From Ruminococcus sp. AM36-2AA (GTDB taxonomy: Bacteria; Bacillota; Clostridia; Lachnospirales; Lachnospiraceae), in assembly GCF_003461955.1 (NCBI RefSeq), contig NZ_QTYB01000011.1, positions 78,613-142,612 on the forward strand: DNA of 64,000 nucleotides. The letters are read 5' to 3'. The notes below the pieces were generated by a model, which was not told where the DNA came from, ran no database searches, and was given only the letters and a program-made list of their open reading frames with translations. Numbering within the stretch: position 1 is the first letter of the stretch; every line of letters begins with the position of its first letter. Of this stretch, positions 7,999 to 17,197 are shown one piece after another. The translations under genes and the position numbers were made by a program.

Positions 7999-9093
7999 AT
8001 GAAAATACCTGATAATATTTACATGAACATATGCAAAGTATTTCAGGAAATATACAAAAATAAATTTGAACTGAATGAGCTGAATATTGCAGAGGTAGGC
8101 AGCCGCGGAAAAAATATGACATGCAGATACCGCATTACCGTTCCGGAAGAAATGGAGAGCGTGACATTTTCCTACTATGACGCGGTTGTTTATGATGCGG
8201 TCTACACCCTGTACAGAGCAAACTGTTCCAAATTTGCGCTGACAGATTTACTCCGGGTAATGTCCGGAGACGAGAAGGTACGTTTTTACAGCACAAAAGG
8301 CAGGATACAGAAAAGAGAGCAGAGGCTTCGGGATTCCCTGGAAAAACTTCGGAATACTACCATCGCCATTGACTACAGTGAAGAGGTACAGATGCGGGAG
8401 CTGAAAGATGACAAAGGGAAGCCACTGGAAGGTTTTGTGGCAGATTATCTGCTTCCTGTAGCAGTGGAAAAAAACGGGAAAGCATACTGGTTTCTGGAAG
8501 GTAGAGAGCTCCCGGTCTATAAATATGCGGAAGATATCGGACAGATGATCAGCGTGCCCCGGGAACTGCTTGATCCGGCAGCTCTCCTTAAAACAATGTT
8601 TCCGGATCAGGAATTTCAGGACAGTGAAGAAGGGAAAAAACTTCTGGAGAATGTAAAGTTTTCAAGTACAGATGAGATGATACTCCTGAAAAGGATCCTG
8701 ATCCAGCGTCTTGAGATCATGAGAAATTCCAGAAACAATGCAGACGGCCGGCGAATTCGCTACTATGCCATGAAAGCAGATGAGGGAATCCTGCCCATGG
8801 CAGATATCCGCAGAGAAAATTTTGAGCAGGATATCCGGTTTGTCAGCGACAGGGGAAAAGTACGGTTCGAGAGCCGGGGCTGGAAGAATAAAGTACATGC
8901 GGTAAACAAAAAACTGTGTGCGATCCTGGATATCTACAAAAAATGCGGTTATGTGACAGAATATGAGCTTTTACGAAATGAACCGAGATCTCTGGTGAGA
9001 GGGTTGGAGATCCTGGGAGAGATCAAAAAGGTTGAAATCAGAAAAAACCGGGAAACGGAAACATCTGCGGAAAAAACTGCAGAACAGAAATGA
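7999..9093 (+). CDS. Putative replication-initiator-like winged-helix protein
   Basis: The ATG follows AGAGAGGAAAGAATAACC, 39 bases after the DnaB-like gene, so the two likely form an operon. The segment SYYDAVVYDAVYTLYRANCSKFALTDLLRVMSG resembles the first winged helix of plasmid initiator proteins, in which a YDxAVYDAV helix precedes a short HTH. The rest is basic and helical, with a second possible wHTH near residues 290-345 (CAILDIYKKCGYVTEYELL). The pairing with a DnaB_C ATPase supports a replication module from a plasmid or integrative element. I could not match it to a named Rep family, so the function is tentative. Confidence 0.4.
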   Translation: MKIPDNIYMNICKVFQEIYKNKFELNELNIAEVGSRGKNMTCRYRITVPEEMESVTFSYYDAVVYDAVYTLYRANCSKFALTDLLRVMSGDEKVRFYSTKGRIQKREQRLRDSLEKLRNTTIAIDYSEEVQMRELKDDKGKPLEGFVADYLLPVAVEKNGKAYWFLEGRELPVYKYAEDIGQMISVPRELLDPAALLKTMFPDQEFQDSEEGKKLLENVKFSSTDEMILLKRILIQRLEIMRNSRNNADGRRIRYYAMKADEGILPMADIRRENFEQDIRFVSDRGKVRFESRGWKNKVHAVNKKLCAILDIYKKCGYVTEYELLRNEPRSLVRGLEILGEIKKVEIRKNRETETSAEKTAEQK

Positions 9094-9100
9094 TTTGTGA

Positions 9101-9106
9101 TATAAT
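9101..9106 (+). promoter_or_regulatory. Extended -10 promoter for the cytosine permease
   Basis: TGATATAAT gives a TGn-extended -10 box about 105 bp before the permease start. No good -35 is visible. A hairpin (GGAGTGT/ACACTCC, near 9144-9172) lies in the leader without a T run. Confidence 0.5.
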
Positions 9107-9210
9107 CTCCACAGCAAACAAAAGAAAGGAGAAGGGAAAGGGCGGAGTGTGTAAGGGAAAACACTCCGGAGAGTAACTGACAACAGTATAAGATAAACGA
9201 AGGAGAAAAA

Positions 9211-10452
9211 ATGAGCGAAAAAACAAAACCCCAGGTAACTGCGGCAGATGACGATTATTCCATGGAAGCAGTGCCGGAAAGTGCGAGAAAAGGGTTCCGC
9301 AGCATGTTTTTTGTAATGCTGGGATTTACTTTCTTTTCCGCAAGTATGAGTGTCGGCGCGAAACTTGGAAACGGACTGGATCTGAACGGGTTTGCGGCAG
9401 CCTGCGTCATTGGTGGCGTGATCCTGTCCGCATACTGCGGAATTCTCGCGTATATCGGCTCTGATACAGGAATGAGCATGGATCTTCTGTGCAGAAGAGC
9501 TTTTGGAAAAAAAGGTTCTTATCTTTCCTCACTGGTACTTGGCCTCACACAGATCGGATGGTTTGGTGTCGGTGTTGCCATGTTTTCCATTCCAACTGCA
9601 GAATTACTGGGAATCAATAAATGGGTTCTGACGATCGTGGCAGGTCTTCTGATGACCATTACTGCAGCAACAGGAATGAAAGCACTGGAGATTGTAAGTA
9701 CGATTTCCGTACCGCTGATTGTGATCCTGGGGGTATATTCCATGGTAACAGCGGCAGCAGACGGCGGTGGCCTGGCGGCAGTATTTAATCAGTCTGCAGG
9801 ATCAATTACTTTATTTACCGGTGTGGGATATGTAATCGGGTCTTTTATTTCCGGTGGTACGGCAACCCCGAATTTTATCCGTTTTGCGAAGAATAATAAA
9901 GTTGCCGTATGGACAACCGTGATCGCATTTTTCCTTGGAAATACCCTGATGTTCTGTTTCGGAGCTATCGGCGGCGCGTTTACAGGAAAAGATGATATCT
10001 TTTATGTTATGATTGCACAGGGCCTTGCGATTCCGGCAATTATCGTGCTGGGAGCCAATATCTGGACAACCAACAACAATGCACTGTACACCGGCGGTCT
10101 TGCAATCTCGAACATCACCAATGCAAGAATGAAGATCGCTACCTGTATTTCCGGTGTGATCGGTACAGCACTTGCGATCTGGTTATACTATAACTTCACA
10201 GGATGGCTGAATATCCTCAACTGTGCCCTGCCACCTATCGGCATCACAGTAATTCTGGACTTCTTCCTCCGACGTGACAAATATAAAGAAAAAAATGTAC
10301 CGCTGCAGACAGCCAACTGGTTTAATCTGGCAGGTGTTGTGGCAGGTGCGGTGGCAGCCAACCTGATCCATGCAGGAATTGCGGCAGTAAATGCCATGGT
10401 AGTGGCAGCAGTGTTCTATCTGATCGGATTTGCGGCAACAAAACAGAAATAA
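9211..10452 (+). CDS. codB: Cytosine/purine permease (NCS1 family, CodB-like)
   Basis: The 413-residue product starts at an ATG after CGAAGGAGAAAAA. It has about twelve hydrophobic segments and NCS1 features: GKLGNGLDL-like glycine-rich helix 1, SDTGMSMDLLCRRAFGKKGSYL, the TQIGWFGVGVAMF helix, and FISGGTATPNFIRFAKN. These match CodB cytosine permeases and not the longer hydantoin or allantoin members. It likely imports cytosine with a proton or sodium for salvage. No deaminase gene (codA) is next to it. A strong terminator follows, so it is a single-gene unit. Confidence 0.8.
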   Translation: MSEKTKPQVTAADDDYSMEAVPESARKGFRSMFFVMLGFTFFSASMSVGAKLGNGLDLNGFAAACVIGGVILSAYCGILAYIGSDTGMSMDLLCRRAFGKKGSYLSSLVLGLTQIGWFGVGVAMFSIPTAELLGINKWVLTIVAGLLMTITAATGMKALEIVSTISVPLIVILGVYSMVTAAADGGGLAAVFNQSAGSITLFTGVGYVIGSFISGGTATPNFIRFAKNNKVAVWTTVIAFFLGNTLMFCFGAIGGAFTGKDDIFYVMIAQGLAIPAIIVLGANIWTTNNNALYTGGLAISNITNARMKIATCISGVIGTALAIWLYYNFTGWLNILNCALPPIGITVILDFFLRRDKYKEKNVPLQTANWFNLAGVVAGAVAANLIHAGIAAVNAMVVAAVFYLIGFAATKQK

Positions 10453-10501
10453 TCCTCAAAAACAGGCGAATGTATCTTTTTGAAAACATCTATTGAAATG
10501 T

Positions 10502-10549
10502 AAACATGCACTATAGTAACAACGTAGATACTATAGTGCATGTTTTTTT
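10502..10549 (+). terminator. Strong intrinsic terminator after the permease
   Basis: A perfect 17-bp stem (10502-10518 with 10529-10545) is followed by T7. A second hairpin, GCTGCTCTGC/GCAGAGCAGC at 10550-10576, lies between it and the next ribosome site and could shape translation of the next mRNA. Confidence 0.9.
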
Positions 10550-10590
10550 GCTGCTCTGCATTTAACGCAGAGCAGCAGTCAGGAGCAGAA

Positions 10591-12012
10591 ATGCAGAAAA
10601 TAAAATACGATAAAGTACGACAATTGGATAAAATCGTATTCCTTGCGCTGGGGCTTATTCTGGTAGCTTTGGTTATTCAGATGGCGATTCTGAACTGGAT
10701 CAATAACAGGAATATATCGAAAATGTCAGAGGTATTGCTGGATCGTGTAGTCAACGTGATTGAGAAGAATGAACAAGACGAGAAGGATATGATAGCTTCT
10801 CTGAAAGAGGACTATATTGTGCGTGCCAAGGCAGTGGCCTATATTATCAATGCGAATCCGGAAGCAGAGAAAGATGTGGACGAACTGAAAAAGATCGCCA
10901 AACTTATGGCAGTAGATGAGATTCATCTGCTTGATGCCACTGGAAAGATCTACAGTGGAACCATACCGGAATATTACGGATACAGTTTTGATTCCGGAGA
11001 GCAGATGGAATATTTCAAACCAATGCTGGAAGATAAAACTCTTACCATGTGTCAGGATGTCACGCCGAATACCTCCGAGGGAAAAAAGATCATGTATGCC
11101 ATTACCTGGGATGAAACCGGTACCCGTATGATCCAGGTTGGGATTGAACCGGTGCGGCTTCTGAATGAGGTGAAGCAGAATGAAATGTCTTCTGTTGTAA
11201 CAAATATGCCGGTATACGAGGGAATCCGTATTTTTGTGGCAGATAAAGAATCCGGAAAGATTTATGGAGCGACAGATTCTTCTGATATCGGGAAAAAACT
11301 GGATGATATCGGCATAACAAAAAAGGGTGATGAGGAAGGTAAAATATTCACTGGTATCAATGAGATCGATGGTGAAAATTATCGCTGTTCTTTTTATATC
11401 ACAGGAGATTATGCGGTGGGAGTTGCCTGCTCCAATTCTTCCAATGCGGAAAGTAATGCCATTGCGCTGCTGATCGTCGGGATTTATCTTACGCTGGCAG
11501 CAGTGGGAATTATTTATATGTATGTAAAGGTTAACAAGGCAAAAATCGATGAACTGACCGGCTGTTTGAATCGAAGAGCCTACAAGGATGACCTGAGCGG
11601 AATCTCTCTTGCATCGGAGTTTGTTTATGCAGCTCTGGATGTAAACGGGTTAAAAGGTGTGAATGATACATTGGGGCATAACGCAGGTGATGAGCTGATC
11701 CACGGTGCGGCGGAATGCATGAAGCAGTGTTTTGGAAGCTATGGAAAGGTTTATCGGATTGGCGGAGATGAATTTGTCAGTATCATTTTTGTAGATGAAA
11801 GTGAACTCAAAAAAATAAGAGAAGACTTTGACGAAGTGATAAGCCACTGGTCAGGGGCAATGGTCAATAAAATATCCATATCCTGCGGATATGTTTACAG
11901 CAGGGAAAAGAACTGGGAATCTTTCGAAGAAATTGCCAGTGAAGCAGACATTCGAATGTATGAAGCAAAAGAAAAATATTATAGCGTAGAAGGCAGAGAC
12001 AGAAGAAAATAA
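10591..12012 (+). CDS. Membrane diguanylate cyclase with extracellular sensor domain
   Basis: The ATG at 10591 is chosen over an upstream in-frame ATG at 10540 because AGGAG lies at 10581 and the upstream start is inside a terminator. The 473-residue protein has a membrane helix at about 14-33, a Cache-like periplasmic/extracellular domain of ~250 residues, a second helix near 288-310, and a C-terminal GGDEF domain. The active-site loop reads RIGGDEF and the domain begins DELTGCLNRRAY, so both metal and substrate sites look intact. It should make c-di-GMP from GTP in response to an outside signal. A convergent HD-GYP/GGDEF enzyme lies just downstream, suggesting opposing control of the same second messenger. 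Confidence 0.9.
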   Translation: MQKIKYDKVRQLDKIVFLALGLILVALVIQMAILNWINNRNISKMSEVLLDRVVNVIEKNEQDEKDMIASLKEDYIVRAKAVAYIINANPEAEKDVDELKKIAKLMAVDEIHLLDATGKIYSGTIPEYYGYSFDSGEQMEYFKPMLEDKTLTMCQDVTPNTSEGKKIMYAITWDETGTRMIQVGIEPVRLLNEVKQNEMSSVVTNMPVYEGIRIFVADKESGKIYGATDSSDIGKKLDDIGITKKGDEEGKIFTGINEIDGENYRCSFYITGDYAVGVACSNSSNAESNAIALLIVGIYLTLAAVGIIYMYVKVNKAKIDELTGCLNRRAYKDDLSGISLASEFVYAALDVNGLKGVNDTLGHNAGDELIHGAAECMKQCFGSYGKVYRIGGDEFVSIIFVDESELKKIREDFDEVISHWSGAMVNKISISCGYVYSREKNWESFEEIASEADIRMYEAKEKYYSVEGRDRRK

Positions 12013-12066
12013 AAATACCGGCAGGTGAATGAGTACATAAAAAACTCATTTATCTGCCGGTATTTT
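12012..12066 (+). terminator. Bidirectional terminator between the c-di-GMP genes
   Basis: Arms 12012-12033 and 12044-12066 pair almost perfectly (AAAATACCGGCAG with CTGCCGGTATTTT), with A and T tracts on both flanks. It serves both convergent genes. Confidence 0.85.
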
Positions 12067-12070
12067 GTTA

Positions 12071-14893
12071 TTAAGGCTGTTTTTCGTCGATCATGGAGAG
12101 ATATTCATAAATCGGATGAAAATCGCGGTCGCTGCACTGGCGGTAATATTGCAGGAAGATCCTTTCCATGATATTGGGAATCTGTGTTTCAATCGGCTCG
12201 AACAATATGATCAGATATTGCATGGAACTGTAGCGGGTACAGATATCCACGCGGCGGATTTTTTCACAGATGGCCTGCTCCATGCATTTCAGAGCGTGCT
12301 CAATGGCTTCGATGTTAGGCAAGGTATCAATGACTGTCTCCATGGTAACCATGACGAGGTAACAGCGGCAGTTACTGCGGTTGACAAGCTGGCTCATGTA
12401 TTCATAATGGCGGGCAAAATCACGGTAATTCAGATCAAGTGCACCACGGTAGCTGCCACTTTCACGGAGAGAGTTCGCGATCAGCTTCAGATCTTTTCCA
12501 ACGCTTGAGCTGGAAAGATCTCTGCGGTCCATCTGCTGATAGAAGAAAAACTGATTTTTACCATTTTGTTTTACGTAGTACAGTGTCTTATCTGCCTTTA
12601 GGTAGCAGCTTTCGAAGGAGTCCTCACAGGTGCACATGCAAAGGCCGGCAGAAAGTGTTGCGCACTGGATTTCCACATCGTTTTTGATAATGGAATGAAA
12701 TTCCTGAAAAAGTTTGTGCATCTGTTCTGCAACTGCTTCATGAGAAACATCCGGCATGAAAATGAGAAATTCATCTCCGCCAAGACGGCTGGCAATGCCA
12801 TGTCCTGTGTACTTGGCGAGCATATTGCCCAGAAGTTTCAGTGCCCGGTCTCCGGCGGTGTGGCCATAAATGTCATTGATCCGTTTGAGATTATCCATAT
12901 CAAGGAAGATCAGGCAACCATTATGTTCCTGCATAAGTTCCGCGGCGAGACGTTCACCGAGGCTCCGCATGGGAAGCCCTGTGAGAAAATCGTAATTCTT
13001 GGTATCGGCCTGTGCCTTGATAGTAGTTACTACATCAGAGATGAACTTGCTGACGGTAAGCTGCATATCAGGAAAATTGTAGGAATCCGTATCTTCTGAA
13101 TCGGAATCCCATTTTGGCAGCCGGTTTTCATCCATCAGTTTCAGGAATATATCGGTGATTTCAGGATCAAACTGAAGACCGCGGTTTTTGCGGATCTCTT
13201 CGTAAATGACATCACGGGAAAGTGCACTGCGGTAAATACGCCGGGAACTCATAGCGTCATAGCTGTCAGCCATGGCAACGATCCGTGCGTGAACAGGAAT
13301 CTCTTTTCCGGCAAGTCCATCAGGATATCCATTGCCATCGTAACGTTCGTGATGGCCGCGGGTAACTTCGAGAACATGGGGAAGAAGAGTAACGTCTTTC
13401 AGGATCTCAGCACCAATAACAGGGTGCTTCTTAATAAGGCTGTATTCGTCATCTGTAAGCCGGGATGGTTTATTCAGGATTGAATCCGGAATACCGATCT
13501 TGCCGATATCATGTAAAAGTGCAGAATGTTTCAGTACCTGTATCTCTTCCGGTGACCAACCCAGTTCAGAGGCGATCAGTGCGGCGTATTCAGCAACCCG
13601 GTAAGAATGTCCACGGGTGTACTCATCTTTGGCTTCAATGGTTGTGGAGAGTGTCTGCATCATCTGAAGAGACATTTTTTCGGTTTGTTTTCGCCTTTTT
13701 TCAAGTTCGATCTGATGTCGCTGGATTTCTGTATCCTGGACATTTTTTAAGGTTCTTATAATGTTGACAAAAAGCAGGATCAGCATTCCGATTCCCATAA
13801 AAATTCCGGACAGGGATGTTACAAAATATACGGAGATCCCTTCAACGCAGGTACATATGATGGAGGTAAGCAGACCTAGCAGAAGAATACGGTCTGCCTT
13901 ATTCTGCCCGGCCCGTATATATTGAAAAAGATGTATAAATATAAGGATAAGTGTAAATGCAAGGAGCAGCTGCCCAACGGGAAGCGTTTCCATATAATCT
14001 GCTTTTTTCGTTACAGCCAGAACAGAACAGGCTGCAAAATTGGCAAGTGCGATCCAGCCGAGACATGCGTAAGAACGGTGGTGCTGCTCTTTCTGTATGC
14101 TGTCCGCATAAAGGATGATCGGAAGCGGGCTTAACAGGATCATAACGAAACACAGAGATCCCAGGGCGGAAGCGTTGGGAACCAGGAGCTGACGCATTTT
14201 TGATTCTCCAAGCATCCATATGGCACCCATGACCATACACCATCCCAGATATTCCATATCAAATCTTTTTTTGTATACCATTCCAAGGGCAAAGCTGAAC
14301 AGAATGGAAATAATCCCGGAAAACAGAATAAAAAAGGCAATACCGGTGGACAATCCATATTCAGCGAAAATGGAAAGCCAGATATCGGATTTATTTCCAC
14401 AGTAAATGGTATTTACAACCCCGGAATAATTGGAAGTATATGTAGTCAGCTCAATGCGGAGCTGTTTTCCGGCATCGCTGGAAGAAACCGGACAGAATAT
14501 ATAACGGCTGGCAGAATTTTTGCCGGCCAGCCGGGTTTCACGTGTACTGTAACTGGTGCGGAGTTCATTATTAATATAGACGTTTACATCCTGCAGGGAA
14601 GAACGGATGGCGATGTCCGTTTCCTGGAGAGTGTCCGGAAGCTGTGAGATGAGGACCATTGTTTCACCGGCAGGAACTTTGTATTTTCCGGGAACAGTAA
14701 TTTTCTCGGAAGTTCCGTCAGATTTCTGCCAGATAAAGGTACCGGAATAAATAACGGGACCGGAAGACATTTCCTGAGAACGCTCATCTGCACCAAAAAA
14801 CTGCATGAAAAGGAACCAGCCCAAAATGGCGATCATCAGGATATAAAAAAGGTATCGTTTTCCTCTGTCGAGGGTAAAGGCTTTTTCTTTCAT
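12071..14893 (-). CDS. Membrane HD-GYP phosphodiesterase/GGDEF dual c-di-GMP protein
   Basis: The start at 14893 (MKEKAFTL) is preceded by AAGGAGG at the right distance; the frame runs further upstream without such a site. The 940-residue protein has a helix near 10-30, an extracellular beta-rich domain to ~residue 175, and about seven hydrophobic helices to ~375, a 7TMR-DISM-like layout. A coiled linker leads to an HD-GYP domain (HDIGKIGIPDSILNKP from His 461; RGHHERYDGNGYPDGL for the GYP part) and a GGDEF domain (RLGGDEF near 705-709). About 130 C-terminal residues are of unknown type. HD-GYP domains degrade c-di-GMP; the intact GGDEF may synthesise it or sense GTP. Which activity dominates cannot be read from sequence. 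Confidence 0.9.
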   Translation of the reverse strand: MKEKAFTLDRGKRYLFYILMIAILGWFLFMQFFGADERSQEMSSGPVIYSGTFIWQKSDGTSEKITVPGKYKVPAGETMVLISQLPDTLQETDIAIRSSLQDVNVYINNELRTSYSTRETRLAGKNSASRYIFCPVSSSDAGKQLRIELTTYTSNYSGVVNTIYCGNKSDIWLSIFAEYGLSTGIAFFILFSGIISILFSFALGMVYKKRFDMEYLGWCMVMGAIWMLGESKMRQLLVPNASALGSLCFVMILLSPLPIILYADSIQKEQHHRSYACLGWIALANFAACSVLAVTKKADYMETLPVGQLLLAFTLILIFIHLFQYIRAGQNKADRILLLGLLTSIICTCVEGISVYFVTSLSGIFMGIGMLILLFVNIIRTLKNVQDTEIQRHQIELEKRRKQTEKMSLQMMQTLSTTIEAKDEYTRGHSYRVAEYAALIASELGWSPEEIQVLKHSALLHDIGKIGIPDSILNKPSRLTDDEYSLIKKHPVIGAEILKDVTLLPHVLEVTRGHHERYDGNGYPDGLAGKEIPVHARIVAMADSYDAMSSRRIYRSALSRDVIYEEIRKNRGLQFDPEITDIFLKLMDENRLPKWDSDSEDTDSYNFPDMQLTVSKFISDVVTTIKAQADTKNYDFLTGLPMRSLGERLAAELMQEHNGCLIFLDMDNLKRINDIYGHTAGDRALKLLGNMLAKYTGHGIASRLGGDEFLIFMPDVSHEAVAEQMHKLFQEFHSIIKNDVEIQCATLSAGLCMCTCEDSFESCYLKADKTLYYVKQNGKNQFFFYQQMDRRDLSSSSVGKDLKLIANSLRESGSYRGALDLNYRDFARHYEYMSQLVNRSNCRCYLVMVTMETVIDTLPNIEAIEHALKCMEQAICEKIRRVDICTRYSSMQYLIILFEPIETQIPNIMERIFLQYYRQCSDRDFHPIYEYLSMIDEKQP

Positions 14894-15004
14894 AGGATAT
14901 CCTCCTTGCGTCTGGGAGTTCAAAGTATGAGGGATAGTCACCTAATTATAGCTTTATTATAACAGAAGAAGTATTATAGCGGTTGTAATATTTGAGGTTT
15001 CGTA

Positions 15005-15105
15005 GTGAACTACTCGGCAACTGAGTTACCTGAGCATCTGAGCAAGGCGCGTCAGCGCCTTGTTCTCAGGGTGCGTCCATAACACCACTACTGCTTGCTT
15101 TTCAG
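15005..15105 (-). ncRNA. Candidate TnpB guide RNA (omega RNA) at the IS right end
   Basis: TnpB guide RNAs derive from the 3' end of tnpB and the element's right end. Here the region downstream of tnpB holds nested hairpins: CAAGGCGC with GCGCCTTG inside CCTGAG/CTCAGG-type arms, then the end hairpin at 15013-15034. The boundaries are guesses; only the position and the structure support it. Confidence 0.4.
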
Positions 15106-16362
15106 CTATACAGCTACTTTTATTATTTCTGGATTTTTCAGTCCCTTTACGGACAGTTCCTTTTGTTCTCCGGTTACGGAAAGATATTTCCTCAGGATAT
15201 TAAACGCCCCTACTGCATCCGCATTGTAAGTTTCCGTATTGTCTCTGTACAGCCCTCTTTTTTTTCGATTTGATGGGGCTGCATATTTTTTTGTAACTTC
15301 CGGTGACAACGGACTGCACTGACTGGTATACGCTTCTTTCTGTTTTACAAAACATATCCCATACATCTTTAATTTATATTCCAGCATAATATAAATCCTG
15401 TTATATGGAAGTCCATGGAATTTCTGGTTTGTCATATGGCCCATGTCCTTATTTTTCCTGATATTTCCGATATCTCCCACAATCACGCAGGTGATCCCCT
15501 GTTTTTTACAGTACTCAGTAAGATACATTGTGATCTTGTGAAGATAATCGGTTACCGCATCCTGTTTTTTCTTATAAAGACGCTGGATATGTTTGGAAGA
15601 CCGTGGATACTTTATCCCTTTTGCTGACTGCTGTCCATACCATACAGACTGTATCCGGGCAACCTCCTTATGAAAATATCTCTCCAGCGCAAGATATTTT
15701 CTCCCCAGGATAAAAGTCTTTCCGTTTCCGGAATCATAACAGGTCATAAGATTATGAAGTCCCAGGTCTATCGCCAGGTAATGGCCTTTATCCGGAAGTA
15801 TTTCCGGGTCTGGGATCTCATAAACAACAATGATCCTGCTGGTCCCTTTCTCCGGTGGATAGATACGGATCTGCTTGATCTGGTCCATGCTCCTGAAGAT
15901 CTTATTTTCAAGATAGAGAAATTTTTCATGGATACCAAATGTTTTTTCCATATATATCTTCAACGCTTTGGGAAGTGACAGGCGTACGCTTCCGGAACCT
16001 TGTTCATGAACGATCCCCATCTGCATATAGGCGACAGGAATATTTTCTTTTTTAAAACGTGGCGGCTTTGGTGCCTGTATGCCCCCGGATTTTTTCAAGG
16101 CATAGAAAGACTTCCACGCCTTATCCAGCTGCTTGCAGACTTCCTGTGCGGTCTGGGCTGGAAGCTGTTTATACCACAGTTCGTTCTTATGTACTTTTTT
16201 CTGATAATACCAGTCCGGATATTGTTCCAATCCCAGTTCTTTATAATGATATCTTTCGTAATTACAGACATTCCAGAGCTTGGATGCCGCATAACACATG
16301 TGCCCTATAAAATTTGCCTGATCCTCTGTAAATTTTATGCTTGATCTACGTGAAAGCAGCAT
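15106..16362 (-). CDS. tnpB: TnpB (RNA-guided nuclease, variant catalytic site)
   Basis: The 418-residue protein has the TnpB frame: an N-terminal helical/WED part and a RuvC fold with LAIDLGLHNL (Asp 199) and YNADAVGAFNI (Asp 382). RuvC-II reads CVIVGDIGNI, with Gly-Asp where canonical TnpB has a Glu, and the zinc ribbon after TSQC (Cys 349) lacks the other three cysteines. In its place is SPLSPEVTKKYAAPSNRKKRG. This is a recognised TnpB subtype pattern in Clostridia, with the catalytic acid possibly relocated. It would cut DNA next to a short motif, guided by an RNA from the element's right end, to keep the element after transposition. Confidence 0.85.
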   Translation of the reverse strand: MLLSRRSSIKFTEDQANFIGHMCYAASKLWNVCNYERYHYKELGLEQYPDWYYQKKVHKNELWYKQLPAQTAQEVCKQLDKAWKSFYALKKSGGIQAPKPPRFKKENIPVAYMQMGIVHEQGSGSVRLSLPKALKIYMEKTFGIHEKFLYLENKIFRSMDQIKQIRIYPPEKGTSRIIVVYEIPDPEILPDKGHYLAIDLGLHNLMTCYDSGNGKTFILGRKYLALERYFHKEVARIQSVWYGQQSAKGIKYPRSSKHIQRLYKKKQDAVTDYLHKITMYLTEYCKKQGITCVIVGDIGNIRKNKDMGHMTNQKFHGLPYNRIYIMLEYKLKMYGICFVKQKEAYTSQCSPLSPEVTKKYAAPSNRKKRGLYRDNTETYNADAVGAFNILRKYLSVTGEQKELSVKGLKNPEIIKVAV

Positions 16363-16377
16363 TTTCCCACTCCGTTC

Positions 16378-16788
16378 TTAATATGACTTACTCTGATGTT
16401 CTATATACCTGCGTATATTTTCCTCCGAAACAGATCCGATCGTTTCCACATAATAGGAATGGTTCCACAGCTCTCCTTTCCACAGCTGGTTTCTTATCTC
16501 AGGAAAACGTTCGAACAGTTTTCTCCCTGTGATCCCTTTCAGATATTTAACAATCGCAGTGATCGATAATTTAGGTGGCGCTGACACAAAACAATGGACA
16601 TGATCTCCCTCACCACATTCAAACAGATGGACTGTAAAGCCCTTGTCAGCAGCGATCTGCTGTACCAGCTCTTTTAAATATGCCTCGATCTCCGCATTTA
16701 ATATCTTTCGTCTATATTTAACAGACCACACCATATGGTAATTGATATTACATACACAAGTACGGTAATGTATTAGATTTTCTTTCAT
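16378..16788 (-). CDS. tnpA: IS200/IS605 TnpA single-strand transposase
   Basis: The 136-residue protein has the Y1 HUH transposase motifs: the HUH pair in GEGDHVHCFVS (His 63 and His 65) and a catalytic Tyr near 128 in SEENIRRYIEHQ. It excises and inserts single-stranded circles using hairpin ends. It starts at an ATG after GAAAGAAAATC-type sequence and lies 15 bases before tnpB on the same strand. All catalytic residues are present, so the element may still be active. Confidence 0.9.
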   Translation of the reverse strand: MKENLIHYRTCVCNINYHMVWSVKYRRKILNAEIEAYLKELVQQIAADKGFTVHLFECGEGDHVHCFVSAPPKLSITAIVKYLKGITGRKLFERFPEIRNQLWKGELWNHSYYVETIGSVSEENIRRYIEHQSKSY

Positions 16789-17140
16789 ACATATAGTATA
16801 TCACATAGTCACAAAAGCATCAATAAAAACCGAACATATTTTCTTTTTTGTTCAGGCTGACTACAGCCATTTATCCTGTGCAGACATGCACGATATGGCG
16901 CTTTCATCTCGGCAATTGAATTACCGAGGATTCCCGCTTATCGTCCTAAAATAGTAAATAAGGTATAAATTGCCGTATAAACGGCAGAAAATGCACTATG
17001 ACATAATTAAATGCACATAAGCACCCCCTGTTTTAACCGAATCAAGTAAGTCCCCTGCTTCAATTGCGAAAAGCAATAAGCAGTGAGTGGGGATTTGCAC
17101 AAAACTGCAGGACAGGGGATGTGACTGTGTTTATGAGCAT

Positions 17141-17170
17141 GTAGCATAGCGGAATGGAATGTCCGCTTTA
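17141..17170 (+). repeat. Diverged copy of a short dispersed hairpin repeat
   Basis: GTAGCATAGCGGAATGGAAT then GTCCGCTTTA resembles the 32-bp repeat at 21839 and 27087, keeping the AGCGGA/TCCGCT stem. It lies in the 409-bp space between the IS left end and the next ORF; nothing else recognisable is seen in that space. Confidence 0.45.
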
Positions 17171-17197
17171 TGAGGGATTATGGAGTGAATTATAGCT

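Larger units (their letters stand above)
15013..16929 (-). mobile_element. IS200/IS605-family insertion sequence
   Basis: It contains tnpA (16378-16788) and tnpB (15106-16362), both on the minus strand. Similar hairpin-forming ends flank the genes on the same strand: minus-strand CTCGGTAATTCAATTGCCGAG at 16908-16928 and CTCAGGTAACTCAGTTGCCGAG at 15013-15034. Same-strand imperfect hairpins instead of inverted terminal repeats are the hallmark of this family. Exact cleavage sites cannot be fixed by eye. Confidence 0.8.

Noticed and set aside
14524..14540. Possible parS-like GGTTTCACGTGTACTG in the HD-GYP gene
   Set aside because: The right half does not match; about ten of sixteen positions fit.
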